A DNA stretch of 26,538 nucleotides from Clostridiales bacterium (GTDB taxonomy: Bacteria > Bacillota > Clostridia > Oscillospirales > Butyricicoccaceae): NCBI GenBank assembly GCA_004555915.1, contig SFJM01000027.1, positions 1 to 26,538 of the forward strand, written 5' to 3'. Within the stretch, counting starts at the first letter, position 1. Each line of letters begins with the position of its first letter. The position numbers were made by a program, and so were the translations under genes. Under the pieces are notes generated by a model, which was given only the letters and a program-made list of their open reading frames with translations, was not told the origin of the DNA and searched no databases. Positions 8,654 to 16,356 of the stretch are shown piece after piece.

Positions 8654-8782
8654 CATCTAGGCCTGGAGGATGCCCAGAATGAAATGATTCGCCTAGAGGA
8701 ATTGAACCGTGCCAAGGAAGAAGTAGCAAGGGCCGCTGGCAAGAAGAAGCCGGTGACCCAGAGAAGCTTCAGAGCAGTTTAA
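8654..8782 (+). pseudogene. 3' remnant of a second Tn916-type integrase
   Basis: The last 42 codons and stop of an integrase, starting at the active-site tyrosine region (YAHLGLEDAQNEM) and ending SFRAV, nearly identical to the end of the gene at 421-1227. Against copy 1 the only amino-acid change over the shared codons is Glu to Lys. Everything upstream, including the catalytic Arg and His residues, is gone. An open frame from 8504 runs into it, but that leader is unrelated. Confidence 0.88.
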
Positions 8783-8803
8783 TACGGAAGAGAATAGAAC
8801 AAA

Positions 8804-8834
8804 CGCCCAGCTGATTATGATGGTCAGCTGGGCG
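8804..8834 (+). terminator. Hairpin terminator after the integrase remnant (copy 2)
   Basis: Same 11-bp stem and loop as at 1249-1279, followed by TTATTTAAG. Confidence 0.8.
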
Positions 8835-8857
8835 TTATTTAAGTTTCTGAAGGAAAC

Positions 8858-9136
8858 AGCGTTTTTAATTTTTGGAAAAAATAAAAGAAAATATAGGCGA
8901 AACAGTTGAAAAGGAAGAGGTATAGAATATATAATAAATAGTGCTTACCCCAAAACGCAGTAGTCTGTTTTTGCGATTTTGACTACGTTTTGACTACGAT
9001 TGCTTGCACTGATTTGCTTCATTTTGCGCTGTAAGCTGGATTTTGACAGAATTATGTGCATCTCGCAAATCGCGGCATAAGACGCAAAACAGCGCAAATT
9101 ACGGCACTTTAGGGCATTGCAGAAAGGGAATTTCCA
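8858..9136. other. Element end and leader of the phosphatase gene
   Basis: No gene. Bases 8858-8940 are strongly AT-rich, as at the ends of Tn916-type elements. At 8977-8998 an 11-base unit, TTTTGACTACG, stands twice in tandem, preceded by a related CAAAACGCAGTAG. This may be an old attachment site. From about 9000 the base composition matches the downstream gene; I do not see a clear promoter. Confidence 0.4.
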
Positions 9137-9592
9137 ATGATTAAAATACTTTTCGTCTGCCACGGCAATATCTGCCGAAGCCCGATGGCAGAGTTTGTTA
9201 TGAAGGATATGGTCCGAAAGGCCGGACTGGAGAATCAATTCCATATTGCATCCGCCGCAACCAGCGGGGAAGAGCTGGGCAATCCGGTGTATCCGCCGGC
9301 ACGCCGCAAGCTGGCAGAGCATGGCATTGACTGCTCCGGCAAAACTGCCCGTCGGCTGAGAAAAAGTGATTATGCGCAGTATGATCTGCTGATTGGCATG
9401 GATCAGGCTAACCTCCGCAATATGCATCGGATGTGCGGCGGCGATCCGGAAGGCAAACTGCATCTGCTGCTGGATTTTACCAACCGCCCCGGAAATGTGG
9501 CTGACCCATGGTATACCGGCGATTTTGAAGCAACCTGGCGCGATGTCACGCAGGGCTGTCAGGGACTGCTGCAGGAGCTGGCACAGGAATGA
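9137..9592 (+). CDS. Low-molecular-weight protein-tyrosine phosphatase
   Basis: Cytosolic phosphatase of 151 residues that removes phosphate from tyrosine (or arginine) residues through a cysteinyl-phosphate intermediate. The P-loop is at residues 8-15 (CHGNICRS, C-x5-R), the general acid is Asp123 in VADPWYTG, and the length is that of the family. In Firmicutes such enzymes act on phosphotyrosine or, as in YwlE, on phosphoarginine. The second residue of the P-loop x5 differs from the Thr typical of YwlE (Ile12 here), which favours a phosphotyrosine role, but this is a weak argument. Ribosome site GAAAGGG. It is a single-gene unit closed by a terminator. Confidence 0.93.
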   Translation: MIKILFVCHGNICRSPMAEFVMKDMVRKAGLENQFHIASAATSGEELGNPVYPPARRKLAEHGIDCSGKTARRLRKSDYAQYDLLIGMDQANLRNMHRMCGGDPEGKLHLLLDFTNRPGNVADPWYTGDFEATWRDVTQGCQGLLQELAQE

Positions 9593-9610
9593 TAAAATTG
9601 CATATACATA

Positions 9611-9646
9611 AAACCGTTCTTGCCTATATGTCAGGAGCGGTTTTTT
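9611..9646 (+). terminator. Terminator after the tyrosine phosphatase
   Basis: AACCGTTCTTG pairs (with G-U) to CAGGAGCGGTT and is followed by six T. It lies 18 bases after the stop codon. Confidence 0.82.
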
Positions 9647-9651
9647 CATAC

Positions 9652-9696
9652 AAAAAATAACCGCAACATCCAACCCAAGGGAAAGACATTGCGGTT
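9652..9696 (-). terminator. Distal terminator of the sucrose operon
   Basis: AACCGCAA (9659-9666) pairs with TTGCGGTT (9689-9696). Read on the minus strand the stem is followed by ATTTTTTG. It lies about 240 bases after the fructokinase stop and converges with the phosphatase terminator. Confidence 0.65.
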
Positions 9697-9937
9697 TACA
9701 TCATTTCGTCAGCCTGCTATGTTATTTGTTGTTCCAGTATGTGATTGATTTGCGGCTGTGGAAATGTTGGTTTCGCCTCCACCTGCTTTCACGTGGAAAA
9801 CAGATGGAAAATAAAAAGATAGATAGAGTTGGCAAAATACCGGGTTGCCGGAACCGGGACAGGAATCCCGTTCCAACAACCGATAAGAAATTAGGGAATA
9901 AGGTTTGGACATGTATGACAAATACCTTGCGGTATTG
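9697..9937 (-). other. Structured 3' untranslated region of the sucrose operon
   Basis: No gene found. A small hairpin (AATACC/GGTATT, 9921-9936) follows the fructokinase stop directly. A longer imperfect hairpin with about 16 paired positions lies at 9843-9881 (GGTTG..GGAAC..GGGA opposite TCCC.GTTCC..CAACC). Neither has a good U-tract on the minus strand, so they may protect the mRNA 3' end or act as partial terminators. Confidence 0.4.
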
Positions 9938-10903
9938 TTAGCCGAACGGATAAGTACGTTCAAATTCTTCCATGGATGCCATGACAGCACCCTTATGTGA
10001 GACAGTCATTGCCGCATATTTTGCGGAAAATTCCAGGTATTTTTTCAGTGTTTCTCCCGTCAGGGTATCCAGATCCTCCAGCTCAACTTTATCCCGTACC
10101 AGCTGGAACAGGAAGGAACCGGCAAAGGAGTCACCGGCACCGGTGGTATCCACAACCGGCCCATTCACGACACCATAATGCGCTTCCGCATGTCTGGTAT
10201 AAACAGCCGAGCCATCACCGCCCTTGGTGACCAGCAGCATACGACAGTCACCTTCAAATAACTGTCTGGCAGCTTCCTGTTCATTGCGGCATCCGGTGAC
10301 AAATTCCAGCTCATCATCCGACAGCTTGACAATATTGGCATAGGGCAGGAAATCACGAATGGCTTTCTGGCATTCCGCCGGGGAATTCCACAGCGGCAGA
10401 CGCACATTCGGGTCAAAGCTAATCAACATATTTTTCTGCTTTGCCAGTTCAATGGCACGGCGATGGGCTTCCTTTACCGGCCAGTCCACCAGATCCACCG
10501 AACAGAAATGCAGCACGCTGCAATCTGCCATCATTTCCGGTGTGATCTGCTCCGGAGAGAGGAACAGATCTGCACTCGGATTGCGGAAAAAGGAAAACTC
10601 ACGATTGCCGGTGGCATCCAGAGAGACAAATGCCAGACCGGTATTCGCACGTTTGGTCTGAAAGACAAAGTGTGTATCCACGCCATTGATGCGCAGGACA
10701 TCAATAATATGTTCGCCAAACGCATCCTCACCAACCTGTGAGATCATGACGCCACTGCCGCCCAGCCTGCTGACCGCTGTGACAACATTAGCCGGTGCGC
10801 CGCCTGCCACACGTTCAAAATGTGTTACCTCACGCAGGGCACAGCCCTTCTGCTGCGGCACAAAATCAATCAGCAGCTCGCCAATCGCTGCGACTCGTCT
10901 CAT
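9938..10903 (-). CDS. scrK: Fructokinase (PfkB/ribokinase family) of the sucrose operon
   Basis: Phosphorylates the fructose freed by sucrose-6-phosphate cleavage to fructose-6-phosphate, using ATP. It is a PfkB-family carbohydrate kinase of 321 residues: substrate-binding AGGAPANV at 33-40, and the C-terminal signature DTTGAGDSF at 252-260 with catalytic base Asp258. Ribosome site AAGGAG, 14 bases after the hydrolase gene in the same operon. Fructokinase is preferred over other PfkB kinases because of the operon; the fold alone would not tell. Confidence 0.9.
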   Translation of the reverse strand: MRRVAAIGELLIDFVPQQKGCALREVTHFERVAGGAPANVVTAVSRLGGSGVMISQVGEDAFGEHIIDVLRINGVDTHFVFQTKRANTGLAFVSLDATGNREFSFFRNPSADLFLSPEQITPEMMADCSVLHFCSVDLVDWPVKEAHRRAIELAKQKNMLISFDPNVRLPLWNSPAECQKAIRDFLPYANIVKLSDDELEFVTGCRNEQEAARQLFEGDCRMLLVTKGGDGSAVYTRHAEAHYGVVNGPVVDTTGAGDSFAGSFLFQLVRDKVELEDLDTLTGETLKKYLEFSAKYAAMTVSHKGAVMASMEEFERTYPFG

Positions 10904-10917
10904 AAAAATCCGCTCCT

Positions 10918-12351
10918 TTACTCCGCAAGATAGGTAAATTCCATTGCCTTCATATCATAAATTTCCGCTTTGCCCTGTCCGCCAAGCAGCAGGGTATCTG
11001 CCTGCTGCGGATAAAAGCGTGTGCTCATCACCTGTTCCCCGTCATTGAGGAACAGTTCCAGGGAAGAGGTGTCCTTCAGGATACGCAGATTGCGCAGCTG
11101 GTCTGTCTCCGCAACCCGCTGGGTACGGCCGCATCCGCTTGCCTCTGTCAGCGTCAGTGTCAGCAGCCCGTCACCATATTCGATGACAGCCGCGTCACCG
11201 ATCATGACATGCAGATGAATGCTGTCATTGGTAATCTGAATATCCGCGCCCTCTGCCAGTGTTTCCCTGGCGGTTCCGTTAAAGGCAACCGTGCGATGGT
11301 TGGTATGCAGCTGCTCCAGCTCCCGTACCGGTACGGCGGTAACACGTTCCCCATTCCAGTGCAGCTCACGCGGCACACTCATGGCATGCTGCCAGCCGGA
11401 TTCATTGGCTGTCGGATTGGTATACTCCGCATCCGGCATACCCATCCAGCCGATAACAATCCTGCGCCCATCCGGTGCTTCAAAGGTCTGCGGTGCATAG
11501 TAATCAAAGCCAATATCCGCTTCGGTATACTCTCCTAAGGTATACGCACTGCGGAAATCACCGTCCAGCGGGAAATAGCCACAGGAATACACATTCTGGA
11601 AATGATTGCCCTGACGGCTGACACCCTGCGGGGACAGGGACAGGATGTACTGTCCATCTACGCAGAACAGGTCCGGGCATTCCCACATATAGCCGAAGGG
11701 CTCCGGGGTTTTGAGGGTATTGATATGCTTCCAGTGCAGCTTATCCTCTGATTCATAAACCAGCACCTCACCCACGCTGTCCTTTGTTCTGGCACCCAGC
11801 ACCATGTAATAGCGTCCATCCTGCTTCCAGACCTTCGGGTCGCGGACATGGCAGCTCAGGTCATCCGGATAATCCTTATTTTCCAGCAGCAGCTGGTTGC
11901 TGTCAATATTAACGCCATCCTTTGTGATTGCCAGCGCAGTGGAGGAACCCCGTCCATTGTTGATGAAATCATAGTCTCCGGCGAATTTCACGCTGCCGGT
12001 ATAATACAGATACAGGGCATCCTCTTCTACCAGTGCGGAACCGGAATAGACGCCATGCAGGTTCCATGGCTGGTCCGGACACAGGGGCACCGGCTGCTGC
12101 GTCCAGTGCAGCAGATCCGGGCTGGTCCAGTGTCCCCAGAAAATCACGCCCCGATTGGCATTAAATGGGCTGTACTGATAAAAGACATGATAATTTCCAT
12201 TATACCAGCACAATCCATTGGGATCATTCATCCAGCCTACCGGCGGCATCAGGTGAAAACGCAGGCGGCGTGGGTCTGCATCCACCTTTGCCCGATCCTC
12301 CTGTTCAAAATGCCGGACCAGACGCTTCAAATCTCGATTCAGTGCATTCAT
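10918..12351 (-). CDS. scrB: Sucrose-6-phosphate hydrolase (GH32)
   Basis: Cytosolic enzyme splitting sucrose-6-phosphate into glucose-6-phosphate and fructose. A glycoside hydrolase family 32 protein of 477 residues: nucleophile Asp43 in WMNDPNG, transition-state stabiliser in RDP (170-172), acid/base Glu224 in WECPD. A five-bladed propeller is followed by the usual C-terminal beta-sandwich. No signal peptide, in keeping with a PTS-delivered substrate. It starts 12 bases after scrA (site AAGGAAG) and is followed by the fructokinase. GH32 enzymes also include fructan hydrolases, but the PTS context supports sucrose-6-phosphate. Confidence 0.94.
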   Translation of the reverse strand: MNALNRDLKRLVRHFEQEDRAKVDADPRRLRFHLMPPVGWMNDPNGLCWYNGNYHVFYQYSPFNANRGVIFWGHWTSPDLLHWTQQPVPLCPDQPWNLHGVYSGSALVEEDALYLYYTGSVKFAGDYDFINNGRGSSTALAITKDGVNIDSNQLLLENKDYPDDLSCHVRDPKVWKQDGRYYMVLGARTKDSVGEVLVYESEDKLHWKHINTLKTPEPFGYMWECPDLFCVDGQYILSLSPQGVSRQGNHFQNVYSCGYFPLDGDFRSAYTLGEYTEADIGFDYYAPQTFEAPDGRRIVIGWMGMPDAEYTNPTANESGWQHAMSVPRELHWNGERVTAVPVRELEQLHTNHRTVAFNGTARETLAEGADIQITNDSIHLHVMIGDAAVIEYGDGLLTLTLTEASGCGRTQRVAETDQLRNLRILKDTSSLELFLNDGEQVMSTRFYPQQADTLLLGGQGKAEIYDMKAMEFTYLAE

Positions 12352-12363
12352 GCTGAAACTTCC

Positions 12364-14259
12364 TTACTTCTTTACGGTAATAAATGTATCATTTGCCTTA
12401 ATATTGCCCAGCTTACCGGAAATATCCGCATAATCCTCGGAATTGGTGACAATAACCGGTGTTACCGTCTTATAACCAGCCTTGTTGATGGCTGCGATAT
12501 CAAATTCCATCAGCAGGTCACCTGCCTGGACATGCTGTCCTTCTGTTACATGGGGCTTATAATGCTTGCCATCCAGCTGTACGGTATCAATGCCAATGTG
12601 GATGAGGATTTCCAGACCGTTGTCACATTCCAGACCAACCGCATGGCCCATCAGCGTGGATACGGTGCCTGCACAGGGAGCAAATGCCTTGCCTTCTGTG
12701 GGGTCAATGGCGTAGCCCTTGCCCAGAACCTCTGCCGCGAAGGTTTCATCACCGGTTTCTGCCAGTGTGACTGCCTTGCCGGTCATCGGAGCCAGAACCA
12801 CCGGGTCGCCATCCTTTGCTGTTACAGTTACCTTTGCAACCGGAGCAGTTTCCGGTGCCGGTGCGCCATTTGCGGTTTCCTGCTTCTCATTTTTATAGCC
12901 AAACATCCAGGTCAGTGCAAAGGATACACCTGCTGCAATCAGGAACATCAGGATATACTTGACCGGTGCGTTGAGGCACAGCAGAATACCGAAGATGCCG
13001 GTGACACCGGTGCCGGTCGCACCCAGTCCGGTGATGGAGGCAAACATCGCGCCGCAGCCGCCACCGATGCAGGCACAGATAAACGGGCGGAAGAAACGCA
13101 TGTTGACGCCGAAAATTGCCGGTTCCGTGATGCCCATGAAAGCAGACAGCGAGGACGGCAGCGCCATGGACTTAAGCTTACGGTCACGGGTCTTGAGTGC
13201 AACTGCCAGTGCTGCAGCACCCTGCGCAATGTTTGCGGCAGATGCCAGCGGCAGCCAGTAGGTGCAGCCAAATTCCTGAATCTGTCCAAGGTCGATGATG
13301 GTGTACATGTGATGGATGCCGGTAACAACCGTCGGTGCATACAGTGCGCCCATTACCAGGGAGCCGATGCCGAACGGGATGGAAATCAGGGTCTGGATGC
13401 CGTTAATGATACTGCTCTCAACAAGGTTGAAGACCGGGCCAATGACCGTCAGGGCCAGGAATCCGGTAACGAATACCGATACAAGGGGGGTAATGAACAG
13501 GTCAAACATTGCCGGAACATGCTTGTGCAGGAACTTTTCAATCTGGCACATCACGAATACTGCAATAATAACCGAAATAACATGTCCCTGATAACCAACC
13601 ATCGGAACCTGCCACAGGCCAAAGACATCGAGGTAGTTTTCAACGCCGCCTGTCATGGTCCATGCGTTCTGCAGGTTCGGATGTATCATAATCATACCGA
13701 TGACACCGCCAAGGAACGGGTTTCCTCCAAACACCTTGCCGCCGGAAAAACCAATCAGAACCGGAAGGAATACATACGCTGTATTGGAGAACAGGTTTGC
13801 CAGCACAAACAGTGTGTTCTCATTGGACATGCCGATATAGCCATTGTTGATGAGGAAGTTCAGTGACTCCATAATGCCCATCAGGAAACCGGATGCCACG
13901 ATAGCCGGGATAATCGGAACAAAAATATCGCCGAGCGTCTTGATAAAACGCTGGAACGGATTGCCCTTCTGTGCTGCGGCTGCCTTGACATCCTCCTTGG
14001 ATGCGGCAGCGGCACCGGACAGGGCAATAAATTCATCATATACCTTGTTTACAACGCCGGTACCGAAAATAATCTGCAGCTGACCGGATGCTTCAAATAC
14101 ACCCTTGGCACCTTCTACTTCTTCCAGTGCCTGCTTGTTGCACTTGTTGTTGTCCGCGATTACCAGACGTAACCGTGTCGCACAGTGTGCAGCAGACACA
14201 ATATTGTCCTTACCGCCGATCTGTTCCAGAACGCCGGCTGCTGACTTTCTGTAATCCAT
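12364..14259 (-). CDS. scrA: Sucrose-specific PTS permease EIIBCA
   Basis: Imports sucrose and phosphorylates it at the expense of phosphoenolpyruvate via EI and HPr. Domain order is B-C-A in 631 residues: EIIB with phospho-Cys26 (SAAHCATRL), a ten-helix EIIC (about 110-470), and a glucose-type EIIA with the active His in LIHIGIDTV. Because EIIA is fused, no separate EIIA is needed. I place the start at 14259, where GGAGG stands six bases upstream; an ATG at 14286 in the same frame has no such site and lies in the operator region. It heads the scrA-scrB-scrK transcript and is preceded by scrR. Sucrose is preferred over trehalose or beta-glucosides because of the GH32 hydrolase and fructokinase. 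Confidence 0.92.
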   Translation of the reverse strand: MDYRKSAAGVLEQIGGKDNIVSAAHCATRLRLVIADNNKCNKQALEEVEGAKGVFEASGQLQIIFGTGVVNKVYDEFIALSGAAAASKEDVKAAAAQKGNPFQRFIKTLGDIFVPIIPAIVASGFLMGIMESLNFLINNGYIGMSNENTLFVLANLFSNTAYVFLPVLIGFSGGKVFGGNPFLGGVIGMIMIHPNLQNAWTMTGGVENYLDVFGLWQVPMVGYQGHVISVIIAVFVMCQIEKFLHKHVPAMFDLFITPLVSVFVTGFLALTVIGPVFNLVESSIINGIQTLISIPFGIGSLVMGALYAPTVVTGIHHMYTIIDLGQIQEFGCTYWLPLASAANIAQGAAALAVALKTRDRKLKSMALPSSLSAFMGITEPAIFGVNMRFFRPFICACIGGGCGAMFASITGLGATGTGVTGIFGILLCLNAPVKYILMFLIAAGVSFALTWMFGYKNEKQETANGAPAPETAPVAKVTVTAKDGDPVVLAPMTGKAVTLAETGDETFAAEVLGKGYAIDPTEGKAFAPCAGTVSTLMGHAVGLECDNGLEILIHIGIDTVQLDGKHYKPHVTEGQHVQAGDLLMEFDIAAINKAGYKTVTPVIVTNSEDYADISGKLGNIKANDTFITVKK

Positions 14260-14293
14260 GTGAAACTCCTCCGTACCATTTTTCATATTTTGT

Positions 14294-14305
14294 GAAACCG
14301 GTTTC
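14294..14305. promoter_or_regulatory. Operator in front of scrA
   Basis: GAAACCGGTTTC, a perfect 12-bp palindrome with the central CG typical of LacI-family operators. It lies just downstream of the -10 box of scrA, so a bound repressor would block transcription. ScrR is the obvious ligand. Confidence 0.75.
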
Positions 14306-14318
14306 TCTTATGTTTCAC

Positions 14319-14324
14319 ATTATA
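14319..14324 (-). promoter_or_regulatory. -10 box of the scrA-scrB-scrK operon
   Basis: A perfect TATAAT on the minus strand, 60 bases before the scrA start. No good -35 box stands at the usual distance, which fits a promoter needing help or only moderately strong. The sequence upstream is AT-rich. Confidence 0.6.
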
Positions 14325-14432
14325 TCAGATTTTTGAGGAAAATAAAGAGAAATGCTTACCAAAATTTTTCTATTTTTTACAGCATATCGCCTAAAACACA
14401 GGAATCAGATCACACGTTTGCAAAAAAACGTA

Positions 14433-14446
14433 TGAAATCAGTTTCA
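14433..14446. promoter_or_regulatory. Second operator, overlapping the scrR stop codon
   Basis: TGAAATCAGTTTCA, half-sites TGAAA/TTTCA like the other two sites. Its right end contains the scrR stop (14444-14446). It lies about 140 bases upstream of the scrA operator, so a repressor tetramer could loop the two. Confidence 0.6.
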
Positions 14447-15445
14447 CTTATCGTTCATGTGTGTCCCAACAGATTCCTGTGAAATAATTTCATATCCAAG
14501 CTCCACCCGCTTTTTCATATCCATCCCGCTGTCCAGAATCTGCAGCAGCATCTGCGCTGCCTCCGCGCCGGCAGTTTCGAGAAACAGGTGTACGGTGGTC
14601 AGCCGCGGGGAAACAATTTCCGTCATACGGGAATGCCCCATGCCCACAATGCTCACATCCTCCGGGATCCGTTTGCCGATGCCCTTAATATACTGCATGG
14701 CACCGATGGCCAGCGTATCCGTCGCACAGAAAACAGCATCGGTTTCCGGTGCGCGTTCAAACAGCTGCTGTGCCGCCGCATTGCCATCCTCCAGATTAAA
14801 TCCGGTGATAATCATACGATCCTCCGGAATTTCCAGCCGCGCTTCCCGCACTGCCGTCAAAAAACCGCTTCTGCGTCCTGCACCTACCGCTGCATCCTTC
14901 TGTGTCACGCCGATATATCCCAGGTTTTTCCTGCCGCTTTCCAGCAGAATACGGGCAATATCCCGTGCCGCCTCGCTCTCATTGTGATACACGCAGGACA
15001 GATAATCCAGCTTCTGGCTCAGGGCCACCACCGGAATCGGGTAATTCTGCAGCAATGCCCGGTGCTTCGGCGTCTGCATTGTAGCAAAGAAAATCACGCC
15101 TTCTACCTGTCCCTGCTGAAACAGCTCCAGATATTCCAGTTCCTTGTCCACATTGTTCTCCGTATTGGCAAGCAGCATGGAAAACCCATTCCGATTCAGT
15201 ATGGAAGTAATACCTGCTACCATAGCGCTGATGCTTTCCGAATTGATTTTGGGCAGAATTACGCCGATTTGACGGCTTTTTCCTGTCCGCAGGACCTGCG
15301 CCTGCCGGGACGGCACATATCCGGTCTCATCTATGATCTTCTGAATACGCTTTTTTTTCTCCTCGCTGACATAACCATGGTTCAGATATCTGGAAACACA
15401 TGCTTTGGAAACCCCTGCCAGATTTGCAATTTCTGAAATAGTCAT
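14444..15445 (-). CDS. scrR: Sucrose operon repressor (LacI/GalR family)
   Basis: Transcriptional repressor of 333 residues. The N-terminal helix-turn-helix and hinge are typical (TISEIANLAGVSKACVSRYLN), followed by a periplasmic-binding-protein-like effector domain with FCATDTLAIGAMQ and IVGMGHSRMTEIVSPRLTTV near the C-terminus. It stands directly upstream of scrA on the same strand, and matching TGAAA..TTTCA palindromes lie before scrR, at its stop, and before scrA, so autoregulation and control of the operon are likely. The effector is probably a sucrose-derived sugar such as fructose or sucrose-6-phosphate (family knowledge). Strong AGGAGG ribosome site. Confidence 0.92.
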   Translation of the reverse strand: MTISEIANLAGVSKACVSRYLNHGYVSEEKKKRIQKIIDETGYVPSRQAQVLRTGKSRQIGVILPKINSESISAMVAGITSILNRNGFSMLLANTENNVDKELEYLELFQQGQVEGVIFFATMQTPKHRALLQNYPIPVVALSQKLDYLSCVYHNESEAARDIARILLESGRKNLGYIGVTQKDAAVGAGRRSGFLTAVREARLEIPEDRMIITGFNLEDGNAAAQQLFERAPETDAVFCATDTLAIGAMQYIKGIGKRIPEDVSIVGMGHSRMTEIVSPRLTTVHLFLETAGAEAAQMLLQILDSGMDMKKRVELGYEIISQESVGTHMNDK

Positions 15446-15473
15446 AACGCCCTCCTCCTAATGATTCTTTATA

Positions 15474-15487
15474 TGAAATTGGTTTCA
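15474..15487. promoter_or_regulatory. Operator in front of scrR
   Basis: TGAAATTGGTTTCA, a near-palindrome with the same half-sites as at 14294 and 14433, 12 bases downstream of the -10 box. It suggests that ScrR represses its own gene. Confidence 0.65.
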
Positions 15488-15499
15488 GTCTCTGTTCAC

Positions 15500-15528
15500 A
15501 GTATAACACAAACTGTAACAGCCTGCAA
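15500..15528 (-). promoter_or_regulatory. scrR promoter
   Basis: TTGCAG (15523-15528) and TATACT (15500-15505) on the minus strand with exactly 17 bases between them. Confidence 0.7.
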
Positions 15529-15553
15529 TTGACAATTCCTCCTTAGTCTGAAC

Positions 15554-15585
15554 AAAAAAACGGAACCGATACTGGATCAGTTCCG
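15554..15585 (-). terminator. Terminator of the hydrolase operon
   Basis: CGGAAC pairs with GTTCCG, with an inner GAT/ATC pairing; on the minus strand it is followed by seven T. It lies 11 bases after the stop of the YbaK stump and separates that operon from scrR. Confidence 0.82.
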
Positions 15586-15595
15586 CTCTCCGGTT

Positions 15596-15727
15596 TCAAT
15601 GCAATTTTTTCATTGGAAGCGGAAAGGCTTCCTCCACGGTTCGGACAGCCGGATGCGTCATCCGTTCATATGGTATACGCCTGTCCCCCAGCAGCGTGAG
15701 AATCTCCTCCTGATTCATCCGTTTCAT
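15596..15727 (-). pseudogene. 43-codon N-terminal stump of a YbaK/ProX-type aminoacyl-tRNA deacylase
   Basis: A short open frame whose first 38 residues look like the start of a YbaK/prolyl-tRNA editing domain: EEILTLLGDR, then IPYERMTHPAV and RTVEEA. In the family this leads into a domain of about 150 residues that clears mischarged tRNA. Here it stops soon after FPLP with MKKLH, and a terminator follows at once, so all of the catalytic domain is missing. Its ATG overlaps the stop of the acidic-protein gene as ATGA, which implies translational coupling. A second ATG three codons on, preceded by GATGAAACGG, is an alternative start. It is either a remnant after deletion or a micro-protein kept for coupling; I favour the remnant. 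Family assignment rests on about 35 residues. Confidence 0.6.
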
Positions 15728-16344
15728 CTCTGTGTGCAGCTTTCAAAATCAAAATCTTCATAATCAAAGGGCTCCAGTCCGGCATCCTCCAATGCCTCCT
15801 CCCGTTGCTCTTTGCTCATTTCCGCCATCTCCTTCGGGTCCAGACCGGTATCCAGTAAATCCTCCCGCAGCTGGACCTCCCGTGAAAGGCCTGCCGGAAT
15901 TACATACAGCAGTTCCTCCCGCAACTCATCACAATCCATCTCCAGCGCGTCATCCCAGGTCAGTCCCGCATCCTCCAGTGCGTCCTGTATTTCCTCTTCA
16001 TACAGCATATCCACATCCGCCGCGTCAAAGCCTGCCTGTCTGAGCGCACGTTTCATCTGTTCCAGTGCATCCAGTTCCTCTTCTGTCTCCTCTCCCGGTA
16101 TATCCTCTAAAAGCGGCTCTTGCTCCATTTCCTCTTCGGGTAAATCCTTCGTCAGCAGCTCCACTTCCTCCGGGTCATAATTTTCCAGATCATATTCTTC
16201 CAGCAACTCTCCCCATTCGTCCTTTTCCTGATGTACCGGACGGTCAGACAACATCTGCATCCATGCGCCCCGGGCTGTCAGCTCCGCAATGGACAGGTTG
16301 CCATCCTCATCCACACCAAAAATATCCTCCAGAATTTTCTTCAT
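15724..16344 (-). CDS. Very acidic repeat protein of unknown function
   Basis: I do not recognise a family. The 206-residue product is extremely rich in Glu and Asp, with no signal peptide or membrane helix. Two stretches of about 33 residues, 100-132 and 162-194, align well and both contain EALEDAGL or DALEDAGL preceded by a GF/GLD motif, which suggests a duplicated helical unit. The start MKKILEDIFGVDEDGN has a GAGGAG site. It lies 12 bases after the alpha/beta hydrolase and overlaps the YbaK stump by four bases, so the three are one operon. A role as an acidic chaperone, inhibitor or DNA mimic would be a guess. Confidence 0.75.
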   Translation of the reverse strand: MKKILEDIFGVDEDGNLSIAELTARGAWMQMLSDRPVHQEKDEWGELLEEYDLENYDPEEVELLTKDLPEEEMEQEPLLEDIPGEETEEELDALEQMKRALRQAGFDAADVDMLYEEEIQDALEDAGLTWDDALEMDCDELREELLYVIPAGLSREVQLREDLLDTGLDPKEMAEMSKEQREEALEDAGLEPFDYEDFDFESCTQR

Positions 16345-16356
16345 GCTGCTTCTCCT

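Larger units (their letters stand above)
8654..8857 (+). repeat. Direct repeat, copy 2: integrase 3' end plus terminator
   Basis: Partner of 1099-1302, same orientation, 16 differences in 204 bases by eye. Recombination between the copies would remove about 7.6 kb, including the carbohydrate module. Confidence 0.9.

Noticed and set aside
8945..9673. Minus-strand open frame covering the tyrosine phosphatase gene
   Set aside because: Entirely antisense to a real gene with catalytic motifs.
11848..13866. Long plus-strand open frame of 672 codons opposite scrB and scrA
   Set aside because: It lies antisense to two complete, motif-bearing genes, has a Cys/His/Gln-rich composition typical of antisense frames, and no ribosome site or domain.
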